A stretch of DNA of 64,000 nt, from contig CM029377.1 of the NCBI GenBank assembly GCA_017165825.1, positions 20,702,200 through 20,766,199 of the forward strand, given 5' to 3'. The notes below the pieces were generated by a model. It saw only the letters and a program-made list of their open reading frames with translations. It searched no databases and was not told the origin of the DNA. Origin of the DNA: Hepsetus odoe. Its lineage: Eukaryota > Chordata > Actinopteri > Characiformes > Hepsetidae. Below, piece after piece: positions 44,711-54,261 of this stretch (positions within the stretch are counted from its first letter, which is position 1; every line of letters starts with the position of its first letter). A program made the translations under genes and the position numbers.

Positions 44711-45614
44711 CAGACAAAAGTATTGGGATACCTGGCCATTACAGCCTCAGAAACTTGCAATTCTGAATCCAGTCTTCAATAAGGAGTTGGTTCCCACTTT
44801 GCAGCTATAATCCCTGTCCTGTCATGTCTAGGATAAAACAGTGGAATTCAGTAGTTGAACTGATTAATTGTTAATCTGGTCAAGAAAACGGTTCATTTGG
44901 AGACTATATTGTTCATTTAGTGGCGAACCTTGCTTACCTGGTATTTTGTGTAACGTGGTGAATAGGTTCTTTCCCAAACTGTTCCTATGAAGTTGGAAGC
45001 AAGGCAGTGTCCAAAATGCCTGGACCTGCTGAAGATTTCCATTCACTTGAAGTAAAACAACGCTTTCCCATTATCATCCTCTGCCAAACTTTACTGCCAG
45101 CACAGTGCAATCAGCAGGGAACGTTCTCCTGGCATCTACCAAACCCAGACTTGTCCATCCAACTGCCAGACAGAGAAGCCCACTTGCTCCACAGAACAGT
45201 TCAGTGGTGATACTTTACACTCATCCTTCCCACACTTGCTGTTGCAGCTGTTCATTCTGGAAGCACCATGAAGCTCCATGAAGGCTTTCATATTGAGGAA
45301 AATGTCATTGAAGTTTGAAACTCTGCACTTATTGATTCGGCAACTTTTACCCGCTCTGTGACTCAACACTCGGCAACCTTCCTCTCATACTTTACACGGC
45401 CTGACAGTTTGTGGCCGTGTTTCAGTTCCTAAACTCTTCCATTTTGGAATAAAAGCATTTCACAGATACCAAGCAGGCAAAAAACATTTAATGACACATA
45501 ATGAAACATGGCGTCCAATGATGGAACCATATTTAGAATGTTCTTCAGAATGAGTCTTTTTTTACCTGTAAATCTGATCACATGGTCAGGTGCTTGATTT
45601 CTGGAAAGCTGCTT
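44711..45614 (-). pseudogene. Tc1-like transposon (family A), left part with transposase relic
   Basis: Begins with the terminal repeat GACAAAAGTATTGGGATACC (44,713-44,732). Inside are family landmarks read as reverse complement of transposase: CTTTCCCAAACTGTTCCTAT, GTTCTCCTGGCATCTACCAA and CCATCCAACTGCCAGACAGA, then GGAAGCACCATGAAGCTCCA. A foreign roughly 110-bp block replaces part of the gene at 44,860-44,965. The matching right terminal repeat is at 49,721-49,741, separated by the LTR element. All transposase frames are closed, so it is inactive. Confidence 0.78.
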
Positions 45615-45882
45615 TGTGACATTGGGGTGCTGGAAGGATGTCAATGCTGAGCCAGAGATCCCAGACATACTTTTATTAAACATAGACCTGAAACCAGACA
45701 CAAAACTGGAACAGAACCTACCAAAACCACCTGGAACATAGGGCTTCGCCTATTGAATGAACTGCGCTCTGTGCCTAATGAGCTCTGTGCGCTCTGTGCC
45801 TAATGAGCTCAGGTGTGCTCCGTCAGAACAGAGTGCCCTCTACCGTGAACAAAACGTCAACAAAACACTCCAAACCCTGACA
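45615..45882 (-). mobile_element. 3' LTR of coiled-coil LTR element
   Basis: 268-base direct repeat matching 49,122-49,628 minus its SINE. On the minus strand it starts TGTCAGGGTTTGGAGTGTTT and carries AATAAA (plus 45,672-45,677) about 60 bases before its end near TGTCACA. It contains a small internal duplication (CTCTGTGCCTAATGAGCTC) absent from the other LTR. The internal side is bordered by a G-rich polypurine tract (plus-strand CACCCCCCCTCCC, 45,884-45,896), as expected just before a 3' LTR. Confidence 0.82.
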
Positions 45883-45989
45883 TCACCCCCCCTCCCAAGA
45901 GCGCAACTCCGGGGCGCTCCCCAGCGCTGGAACCTGGAGGGGAGGTCAACCAAAACTGAGGAAAACATAGCCCCTTCAACGAGTCAGGT

Positions 45990-48571
45990 TTACAAAAACA
46001 GAAAGACAGCCCCTTCAATGGGGTACATGGACGTGTCTATACAACAAAACAGCCCTCCTAGTGGGGCACATGGCTGAGTCCATACATGTGAATAAACAAA
46101 TAAACAGGGTGGGGGACCTGGACCAGCCACAGTCACGTCTAGGGCTGCTGGCGGTGGCGAGGGGTACCCCAGAGCTTCAGTCCATATTCTCTCAAACAAG
46201 TCCTTCTTGTATTCCTGTGTCTCCTTCGTCACCCGATTCCCCGACTCAATATTGGGGTCCCTGGAGGAATCTTCTGATCGGCTGGAAAGCCTTGTCCTGT
46301 CATCGTCTGTAAAATAGCTAAACACACAAGATTCTTTGTGGTTAGAAGAGGAAGAGTCCCTTACCCAGTGTGCACGCCGCCTCAGGTCCTTGTCCTCCTC
46401 GCTCCCCATGTCTACCATTACATGATCTGAGGTGCAGAATTTATCGTTCCTTTTGCATATATGTTGTACAGGCCACAAGTTCTGAGAAGGCTGATGAAGT
46501 GGACGTGTTATGGGCATAGTAGCTGGAATTAGCGTGACTGGCAAAGTGCAATTCCCTTCTGGAACAATCAGGTGCAGATTGGAGCCTAGGGTTGTGCCAA
46601 CTGTGATGATATTCACATAGGCATTTTGTACGGGGTCTGGAGGGATAACAGCTGGTGTAAAGACTCCTTGGGGTGCACTGGCTGCAACAAAGGAATGGCA
46701 TTCTTTCACTGTTGCCGTAAGTGCCGTTGCTCTCTTCTGGCACTGCTGGCTTCTGGTAGGCCTGGGTAACTGGATAACTGGTGCTTTGCCCTTACTCATC
46801 TCACACTCTGCAACATGGGTTACTCCTTTCTTCTGAGCAGGAGGTGGTTTGACTAACTCTTCAGCCTCTGGTATCTGTGGGACCTCCACTGGCACATCAA
46901 ATTGGGCTGTGGGATTTTCATCACTGTTAGCTTCCACAAAGATTCTGTAGCACACTTCCATTGGATCACTCATTTCCACACATGAAGTATTTGTCTCCTG
47001 TTGATTTAATGTTGTATAATCCAGCCTACTTGATGAAGGAGGTTCATGCACAGCAATTTTGGACCCAAAACTGCTCTGCTCAGCAGCTGGTGTGGTAGAA
47101 CATTCATCCTCCATCAATTCCTGACTGAGTTTTGTCATTAAGAGGCTTCTCCTTTTCAGGATTTGATTCATTTCCTTGACCAAGTATGGTGTCACATATT
47201 TCGTTGACGGTTTCCAATGGGAAGCAGCTTTGCTCATGTGCATCTTGACTAAGCAGATCATTCCTTTCACCCTCTACATTACACTCCATACTCCCTCAGA
47301 GTCCACTGATCTCCCTTCTTGCCTTGGCGGTTCACAGCACATGTGCTGCTGAGAACCTGCCTCCGAACACAAACAGTTCAAATCTGGCGTGAAGATCTCT
47401 TCAGAAACAATCATGTTTGAATAGGTTTCAGCAGAGGTCAGGGGGTTCTGAACAGTCCTAACCTCCCGACGGGCTTTTTCCGATTCCGCTTGCAGAGCAG
47501 CACCGTTGTCTTGCACCTGCTTCAGCTCTGTTCTGGCTCTATTCAGCTGTTCACTCCAGACAATATTTGCAGCGTGCAGTTCCTTCCTCATGACTCTCTC
47601 TCTTTCACGAGTTTACTGACCTCTACGTGAAGCTCACCACTGTCTTGAGCTAGAGCCTTTTCTTCTATTTTCATGGTTCCAATGTCACTCTGGCACAGAG
47701 ACAAAAGTCCTTTGGTCTCCTCAAGTTGAGAAAGCAGATAGGTGATCCTTTCTTCAGTTTTCTGTCTTACGTCTGTGACTGAAGCATTCACCTGTAGTAG
47801 GGAGGACTCTTTTTCTGTCAGTTGCTGGTCAAGCTTGGTAAGCAACTCCTTCTGTTGAGTGATCTGAATGGTTATGCAGTTGATTTGTTCATCTCTTTGG
47901 TGGATGTCCACGAGAAGTGCATTATGGCTTACATTGACCTAACTGAGTTTTTCTGATTTAATCCTTAGTTTCTCCTGGACACTGTTCAAGCTTTCAGTTA
48001 ACCAAACTATCTGTTCACTGAGGTCCTTTCAGACTTTCTCACGCTCTAGGTACCCAGCTTGCTTTTCCTCAAGTTCCCCATTTACTTTAGCTAGTTCCTC
48101 CTGAAGGGAATGTACCTTAAACTGGTTGCTCACCTGCAGCTGGTGATTCATGGCCTGAAGAGAGATGTTTTCATCCTCCAATCTCTTACACTTTGCATTC
48201 AAGACCTCGAGATTCTGGTTACGTGCACAAATTTCCTGATCCCTTACCGTGAGCTCAGCCTCCATTTCCTGGAGCTGCTCGACAAAAACCATTTTGGTCT
48301 GTCTTTCTGCGCCCAGAATAGACTGCCTCTCCATCTCAGGATCCTGTAGCTCTTGTTCCAATTCATGAATTCCTTAAGTCATTTCACTAACCTGGAATGG
48401 CTCCTTTTTTGCCCTCTGCCTAGCAGACAGGTTAGTGGAGCTGGGTTTAGGGGTCGACTCATAGTTGCTGCTTTCCACACTGCGAAGGGCCTTCTTGGTC
48501 GACTTCCCTCGAGGCATGGTGCAGGTTACAAGCTTTCTGCTTTCTGTTTTACGGGCGGCTTTTTTCGCCAT
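45990..48571 (-). pseudogene. coiled-coil protein ORF of the LTR element, broken
   Basis: Minus-strand frame opening at an ATG with a good context (purine at -3, G at +4; 48,569-48,571). The first 65 codons are lysine/arginine-rich. After that the frame is heptad-like, leucine/glutamate/glutamine-rich coiled coil from about 48,360 to 47,590, interrupted only by stops at 48,374-48,376, 48,029-48,031 and 47,939-47,941. At 47,588-47,591 the frame shifts (ATGA overlap), and coiled coil continues to about 47,440. A stop lies at 47,274-47,276, and a 61-codon piece (47,104-47,289) in another frame looks more protein-like there. The last part (47,103-45,990) is acidic, with proline-rich patches (VKPPPAQKKG), TDDDRTRLSSRSEDSSRDPN and YPSPPP near the end. 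I do not recognise the protein. It could be a captured host cDNA or an unusual structural gene. Confidence 0.6.
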
Positions 48572-49127
48572 TTTCTTGTTGTGTTTCACAGAGGGCGGGT
48601 TCTCTTTTTTCGCTGTGATTGGTGCATGGCGCTTTCTCCGCTGATGGACCGCTGTGATTGGCGCATGGCGCTTTCTCCGCTGACGGACCGCTGTGATTGG
48701 CACAGGCCGTGTTCACAGCTGACTGCTCGAGTTGTGGTTGGTGAGGAGCCAGAAGCAGGGTGGAAAGGGGCATGAGCAAAGCTTCTTCCTCTAGCAGCAG
48801 GCAGATGGACTGCTCCGCTTCTTTGCCTATGGCAAGCAAAGCCATCTCCATCCGGTGGTATTCCACCACCCACACGTTGAACTCCAGATAGTGAGCTGAA
48901 ATGAGCGCTTCCGCCAGCAAATCCAGGCGTCGTGAGAGCTCTGTGGTGGTAGCGCTCTGATCACGGTGCACTGGCGAACATGCAGCCTGGCTAGCTGACA
49001 AATGCATCTCGAAGAGCTGTATCACTGCACCGAATTTCCCTATCAGGGTCGCAAATGTCCGCTCTTGTCTCTCACACAAACCCTCTAGGCTCGCAATGTC
49101 TCGAGTTTGGCAGTTCATTTCTGTCAT
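48549..49127 (-). CDS. first ORF of the LTR element, possibly gag-like, 192 residues
   Basis: Starts at an ATG that lies in the last bases of the 5' LTR (49,125-49,127) and runs uninterrupted to a stop at 48,549. The N-terminal half is helical in character (SLEGLCERQERTFATLIGKF, then RRLDLLAEALISAHYLEFNV). The C-terminal part holds a 13-residue repeat (NHSGPSAEKAPCA) encoded by a 39-bp tandem repeat. No zinc knuckle or capsid motif is visible. The position just after the 5' LTR suggests a gag-like role, but nothing in the sequence proves it. The next frame starts 22 bases before this stop. Confidence 0.5.
   Translation of the reverse strand: MTEMNCQTRDIASLEGLCERQERTFATLIGKFGAVIQLFEMHLSASQAACSPVHRDQSATTTELSRRLDLLAEALISAHYLEFNVWVVEYHRMEMALLAIGKEAEQSICLLLEEEALLMPLSTLLLAPHQPQLEQSAVNTACANHSGPSAEKAPCANHSGPSAEKAPCTNHSEKREPALCETQQENGEKSRP
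48600..48715. repeat. 39-bp in-frame tandem repeat
   Basis: Nearly three copies of a 39-base unit starting GCTGTGATTGGTGCATGGCG (plus strand). The third copy is partial and diverged. It encodes a 13-residue repeat in the first ORF and a different 13-residue repeat (APITAVHQRRKRH) in the overlapping frame. Confidence 0.9.
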
Positions 49128-49628
49128 GGTGGCGGGGTGCGGGAAGGACGTCAATGCTGAGCCAGAGATCCCAAACATACTTTTACATTTACATTTGCGG
49201 CATTTAGCAGACGCTCTTATCCAGAGCGACTTCCATGGCCTAATTATAGGGACAGTCCCCCTGGAGCAATTCAGGGTTAAGGGTCTTGCTCAGGGACCCA
49301 GTGGTGGTAGTGCTAGAGGTGGGATTTGAACCTGGGACCTGCTAAGCTTCTGGTCCATAGACAAGTATCCTACCACTAGATGGACCACCACCACCTTTTA
49401 TTAAACATAGCGCTGAAACCAGACACGAAACTGGAACAGAACCTACCAAAACCACCCGTAACATAGGACTTTGCCTATTTGCCTATTGAATGAACTGCGC
49501 TCTGTTCTGACTCATTGAGGCTTAAGTAGTCAGCCTCAATGTAGCACACCTGTGCCTAATGTGCTCCGTCAGAACAAAGCGCCCTCTACCGTGAACAAAA
49601 CGTCAACAAAACACTCCAAACCCTGATA
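49122..49628 (-). mobile_element. 5' LTR of coiled-coil LTR element, interrupted by a SINE
   Basis: On the minus strand it begins near TGTCAGGG, written TATCAGGG here because the terminal bases have changed, and ends CATGACA at 49,122. The AATAAA signal is at 49,397-49,402. The SINE at 49,186-49,394 splits it. It contains a CTGACTCATTGAGGCTTAAG segment that the other LTR lacks. Confidence 0.82.
49186..49394 (-). mobile_element. second-family SINE inside the 5' LTR
   Basis: CATTTACATTTGCGGCATTT, AGCAGACGCTCTTATCCAGA and GAGCAATTCAGGGTTAAGGG, then a B-box-like GGGATTTGAACCTGGGACC and CTACCACTAGATGGACCACC. It is flanked by CTTTTA at 49,180-49,185 and 49,395-49,400, a 6-bp target duplication. 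The uninterrupted site is seen in the other LTR at 45,670-45,675. Confidence 0.9.
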
Positions 49629-49672
49629 TGATAATAGTTGTAAAAAGCACTATATAAATAAAATTGACTTTT
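49629..49672 (-). mobile_element. fragment of the 94-bp MITE/SINE-like family
   Basis: TTGTAAAAAGCACTATATAA followed by ATAAAATTGACTT is the reverse complement of the CAATTT..TATAGTGCCTTTCACAAC core seen at 17,240-17,275. Confidence 0.5.
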
Positions 49673-49741
49673 AGACAGTGGTGGATGCACCTTCAATGTT
49701 TTAATCCTGTGATTAAAAAAATATGTCCCAATAATTTTGTC
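49673..49741 (-). mobile_element. Tc1-like transposon (family A), right terminus
   Basis: Ends ATGTCCCAATAATTTTGTC (49,723-49,741), the near inverted complement of the left terminus at 44,713-44,732. It is the other end of the transposon split by the LTR element. Confidence 0.7.
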
Positions 49742-50810
49742 ATGTGTCCAGGAACTGGAATGACTGGGATGGTTTTTTTTGTGTTTAAACCCAAACTTTT
49801 CCCCCAAGTGCTTTGATACATTTGTTCAGCGCTGCACTGAGATTTGCCACAATTCCCATTCAGAATTCACATCCACACCCAGGTGGTGGGAAGGACATAT
49901 TTGACTGAACTTATTTGGCCATGAAACCAGAGATGCTTTGATATTTTTTCACAAGATATTTTTTTGCAATTTTTTCCAGATATTGCCCTGATGATCTAAT
50001 CCAAATAGAGATGTTCAGATTTCACAATTGATTTCAATCATTTCAGCAAACATTAATTCAGAAGAGTTTGGTCATGTACCATCAGGAATAACTGCCTGGG
50101 GGGGGGGGTGTTGCTGAGATACAAGGATGGCATTTGCTTAAAGCCTGAATTTTGGTCTAAGAGAAAAGTGTGTCATATTATGTCAGAAATGGCAAGCAAA
50201 TCTATAAACAACTCCACACCATTTGATATGGGCGACTAATTGGTGGAATATAAGCCTTGTTACTACTGTTCCTCTATCTACAGGCTGGTGGGTTGATCAC
50301 AGGAACGTTTGAGGAGCCATTTTCCACTATGCCATGTCCCCAGAAGATAGTCCTGAAGGTTTGAGTGGCGCTTTCAGCACAAATAGCGGAAGATAAAGAG
50401 CTTGAGAGCCACTATATCACCCCCTCTTATCACTCAACATTCACTAAAGGCCCTCTGGCTTTTGGCTGTCAGACAAGGGGTCAGTGTGAACCTTTCCAAA
50501 GATACCAATTACAGAAAAGCACAAGGGAACGTTCGCCACCTGAGAGGTCCGACAAGGCCTTGGCTCCATCTGAAATGTTCTGGGTCACAGACTCTCCTCA
50601 AGGCACCTTGGTGGCTAAAAACCTTGCCAACAACCCAGAGAAATGAATTGATAATCCCTAAAGATGTGTAGTGATGGGTTTATCATAATCAGCTTAGACT
50701 CCAAAAAGCTATCGCAGTTTAAGGCTGGATTTTAAAAGCTTCTGAAACAGTTATGATTGCATTAATTAAGATAGCACGCCCTTCTTTTCGGCAATAATAT
50801 ATTGCTGCCA
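49742..50810. other. unique sequence
   Basis: Contains an 11-base G run at 50,098-50,108. The 93-residue plus frame 50,365-50,646 has an overlapping 89-residue alternative and no recognised domain. No element is recognised. Confidence 0.35.
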
Positions 50811-51145
50811 AATTAGACTCTGGGTTGCGAGTCAGAGTCGGATCTTGGGACTCTAGGATGCGAGTCTGATTCTGGTATGGAGACTCATTGTCATAACTTC
50901 AGGTCTGGTCTGGAGACTCTGGTTCGCGAGTCCAGGTCTGGTCTGGAGAATCTGTGTAGCGAGTCCAGGTCTAGTCTGGAGACTCTGGGTAGCGAGTCTG
51001 AGTTTTGTCTTGAGGCTGGCCTGTAGACTATGGGTTACAAATCCAATTTTGGTGTTGAGACTCTGGATTGCGAGTCTGAGTCTGGTCTCAAGGCTCTAGA
51101 ATGTGAGTTGGAGTCTGGTCTGGAGACTCTGGGTTGCAGGTTGGC
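50811..51145. repeat. GAGTCTGGTCTGGAGACTCTGGGTTGC minisatellite
   Basis: About nine degenerate copies spaced roughly 33-40 bases of GAGTCTGGTCTGGAGACTCT followed by GGGTTGC. It belongs to the same GACTC/GAGTC-rich class as the 5.8-8.6 kb arrays. Confidence 0.8.
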
Positions 51146-52098
51146 AAAAGGCCACGCTGGGGTTTTAGAATTAATGATGGATTTAAAGCAACAACTAAAG
51201 GATAGTCAGGGATCTTTGCCCATTCATGTAAGTAGCACCATCCTTTCCTTTCACTCTTCTGGTCACAGTTTTGATACACTTCAGAGTGAAAAGGAAAGGA
51301 TGTACACTTTAACTTTTGAGTATTTTCTCTTTCTCTTGTGGTAGTACCTTGAACAGGTCTTGTGTTTTTCCTTCTTTCCATTTTCTAGTGTTAACTGATA
51401 ATAAATGTGTTGTTTGGAACATCCCTGAAGCGATTCCTTCCTGCCAGTCTGTCTCGCTATTGAGCCTTTTTATGAAAATATAAATAAATCTGAGCTGATT
51501 TATCTTTTGGCAGCAGGTCTGGAGAGAGAGCCAACTCTCATTTTCTGTTATGGCCTGACCCAAGACCAGGTCAGAACAATGGGCTGCTTTTCCAAGCCAC
51601 TGTCTAAGACACAAACTGAAACTCCTTTTGCTCAAACATAATGGTCTTAAAAAAGGTTTGAGGGCTGCCATCACAACAATGGAAGAAAATGTGCAGCTTT
51701 GTTCCGGAGGGAGGCCTTTCTGAGGGACAATCCTGCTGCAAAAGAAAACATACTCTTTATATATAATGGACTCAGAAAGATACACTACGGGGCAGAAGTC
51801 CAACCCCCCCGCACCTTTTCCAGCAAACTGTTCTGTCCCATTTGCTGGACGTTTATTTTCTATGTTCATTTTAGCTCATCCCTGCAGCTCAATTTGAGAC
51901 ACATCTGGAGACTGGGGAGGACGGGACACTGTCTGCTTCTCTTTGGACTCATATTGGTCCAATTCCAAAGAACATTTTGGATCATTAACCTGTCAATTGA
52001 CATTTTGTCCAATGATGCATAAACCAGAAGGGATTGTGTGACGCTGAAAACTGAGTGATCATTTTCCTTAACTTCCCTTAATTTGGACTCTAGGTCTT
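51146..52098. other. unique sequence
   Basis: The longest frame (51,309-51,869 minus, 186 residues) overlaps a 107-residue plus frame and shows no domain I recognise. Its codon choice and composition are not persuasive. A decayed element is possible. Confidence 0.35.
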
Positions 52099-52306
52099 AC
52101 ATTTACATTTACGGCATTTAGCAGACGCTCTTATCCAGAGTGACATACATTTCCTGATTACAGGGACAGTCCCCCTGGAGCAACTCAGGGTTAAGGGTCT
52201 TGCTCAGGGACCCAGTGATGGTAGTGCCAGAGGTGGGATTCGAACCTGGGACCTCTTGAGCTATAGGTCCATAGACAAGTACCCTACCACTAGACCACCA
52301 CCACCC
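52099..52306 (-). mobile_element. second-family SINE
   Basis: ACATTTACATTTACGGCATT, TAGCAGACGCTCTTATCCAG and GGATTCGAACCTGGGACCTC, then ACCCTACCACTAGACCACCA. The same family as 49,186-49,394, full length. Confidence 0.9.
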
Positions 52307-52569
52307 TACTTCTCCCAATCGTTGCAGTGCCACCTCCATATTTCACCGCAGGAACAACACACTCTGTGCTACCCTTTTCCTCTGTCCTCCATCCCCCTTC
52401 ACTTCCTCCAAATTCCAGAAATGTACTCCCGCCTGTCCACAAGAACATCAGTCACTAAAGACACACCTGATACGTCTTCAAAACCAAGAGCTTAAGCTAA
52501 ACTACTGGCTATAAAAAAAAAAGAATACATTTAAATATTAAGTATTTCCTGTAATAAAATCCTGAAAGA

Positions 52570-52920
52570 GCTGTGTTTATTTTTTATGGCCTGTAGTCTG
52601 GAAGTCCCCAAGCAGGCTCAGAGAGTGTCTTGCAGTGCATTAGGTGTCCCCGCTCAGTCCCTCTGATGCATGAAGCTCGTTTGAAAGTAGTCAGTATTAG
52701 GACTGAGCTCTGCAGATACACCGAGAAAAGGACAGCGGTGTTAATTGTGATTAACAGCCTCCTGTTGTCGGCCAAATGCTTTAAAGGCATCACACGGAGC
52801 TCCCTTCCCTTCTTGCTCCATCACTTTGTTTCTCATGACTCATGTCCCTCTCCAGCATCCCGTTCCAGCTGCACAGCATGCGCGAGGGAGCCGAAACATC
52901 CAACACCGACACACACTTGC
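52570..52920. other. complex non-repetitive island
   Basis: Contains GTGTTAATTGTGATTAACAG and CCAAATGCTTTAAAGGCATC. Balanced composition and no repeats. Part of a 174-residue plus frame (52,630-53,154) that lacks a recognisable domain. Candidate conserved non-coding element. Confidence 0.3.
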
Positions 52921-53154
52921 TCACGTAACACAGCTCGAGTGTGTGTGAAAGAGAAAGGAAGATGGATACTGCAGAGAGACAGAGCTCATGCTGAGCTCTC
53001 TGTCTTGTGTGTGTTGGTCACAGTGTATGATCACACTTCTCCCTCCATTTTCCACCTGGGATCCTTGCATTTCCACAAACAAGCGGCTAGAAAGCCTATT
53101 TTTAGCTCTTCTAATGTGAGTCAGGGAGAGAGCAATCGAGTGGGAGGGGAGTAA

Positions 53155-53300
53155 AATCTGGCATGGCTGCAGATGAATTATTGCATTATTGAGTGTGGGT
53201 CAGGTGACCACGCGAGCCATGCCAAGAGCCAATTACTAATGGAAGCAGAAAGATGAGCCAAATGCTGAGATGGCAGGCTGAGCTCTCCCTGTAGGGCTCC
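53155..53300. other. complex non-repetitive island
   Basis: Contains GATGAATTATTGCATTATTG and GAGCCAATTACTAATGGAAG. Candidate conserved non-coding element only. Confidence 0.25.
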
Positions 53301-53496
53301 TCACATCCTGAGAAGACAGTCGTGTCCTGGAGAGTTACTCAGGGCCGCAGGGCCTACCTATGTCCTGTGGCTAACAGCTACTCAAATACTGTAGAGCAAG
53401 TCACTTCCTTAAGTGTTCCTTTCATTACTCACTCCTGCAAGAGTCCCCAATATCCTGTAGATGAACTTTTATCCTGTAGAATTACTCAAATACTGC

Positions 53497-53737
53497 TGGC
53501 CTAGTGGTTAGGGCGTTGGCCACATGATCGGAGGATTGGGGGTTCGAACCCCTTCCCAATGGGTTGCCCTGAGGTACCCTTGAGCAAGGTGCCGTCCCCG
53601 TCCCGCTCCTCCCTGCGATGGGCTGGCGACTTGTCCAGGGTGCGTCCCCCGTCCTCGCCCTGTGTGCGCTGGGTTGGACACCAGCACTCCCCCGCAACCC
53701 CGTTTGGGACAAGCGGCAGAAAATGGATGGATGGATG
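53497..53737 (+). mobile_element. tRNA-headed SINE, type a (Rex3-like GATG tail)
   Basis: Begins at the A-box TGGCCTAGTGGTTAGGG (the first ten bases of the family are missing). B-box GGTTCGAACCC is at 53,541-53,551. The body has CTGGCGACTTGTCCAGGGTG, and the end is GGGACAAGCGGCAGAAAATG followed by GATGGATGGATG, like the Rex3 3' end at 19.11 kb. Confidence 0.9.
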
Positions 53738-53776
53738 CTCCACTTGCAACCTAATGTACCCATGTACCCATAACGT

Positions 53777-53950
53777 TACAGTGAAATACAACGAAATGCA
53801 TTCTCCATGCACCGTCCACCAGAGATATCCAGCATCTGGGGAGCAGTGATGGGGATGTTACCTTGAACAAGGTAACCTACTGGTTTGGGATTCAAACCCA
53901 TGACCTTCTGATTCTTGGACCTAGCTCCTAAACACTGGACCACCGCCAAG
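53777..53950 (-). mobile_element. tRNA-headed SINE, type b, diverged
   Basis: CCGTCCACCAGAGATATCCA, GGAGCAGTGATGGGGATGTT and TACTGGTTTGGGATTCAAAC, then CTAAACACTGGACCACCGCC. It is back to back with the type-a SINE on its left. Confidence 0.82.
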
Positions 53951-54261
53951 TGCGATTTCTGTGGCCTGAACTGCATGAGGATTGTCCCTTATCATTTGGA
54001 CACCGCTAATTATTGAAATACTTTAAGAGTTACTTTAAGAGAGTTTCTCAAACCTAGCACCAAACTGTGGTGTTACATTATGTGGAGATACTCGTATTCT
54101 GTGGAGATACTCATTCCCAAAATAGTTACTCAAATCCTGGCCATTAAAGTTGTTCAAATACCGTAGAGTTACTCATATCCTGTGTTTATTCACATGACTT
54201 CCAAGAATTACTCTTATCTTACGAAATTACTCCAACAGATCATAATAACTTTAAGCAAATA
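53951..54261. repeat. degenerate GTTACTCATATCCTGTAGA repeat
   Basis: Words such as GAGATACTCATATTCTGTG and GAGTTACTCATATCCTGTG recur here and at 53,320-53,500. Confidence 0.5.

Larger units (their letters stand above)
45615..49628 (-). mobile_element. non-autonomous LTR retrotransposon carrying a coiled-coil ORF
   Basis: Two LTRs in direct orientation enclose about 3.2 kb on the minus strand. The 5' LTR is the right copy, because the polypurine tract borders the left copy and the first ORF starts at the inner edge of the right one. I see no protease, reverse transcriptase, RNase H or integrase motif. I also see no clear primer-binding site after the 5' LTR and no matching target duplication, so the ends are eroded or rearranged. 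It is inserted in a Tc1-like element. The LTRs differ only by scattered substitutions and small indels, so the insertion is not ancient. I do not recognise the family. Confidence 0.75.

Noticed and set aside
45615..49628. Element as an ordinary gag-pol retrotransposon or endogenous retrovirus
   Set aside because: I searched the translated frames by eye for protease, YxDD, integrase zinc-finger and DDE patterns and for an envelope-like segment and saw none. A profile search could still overturn this.
51309..51869. 186-residue minus frame
   Set aside because: No recognisable domain, overlapping open frames on the other strand, and no splice or start context. Kept as unassigned sequence rather than called a gene.
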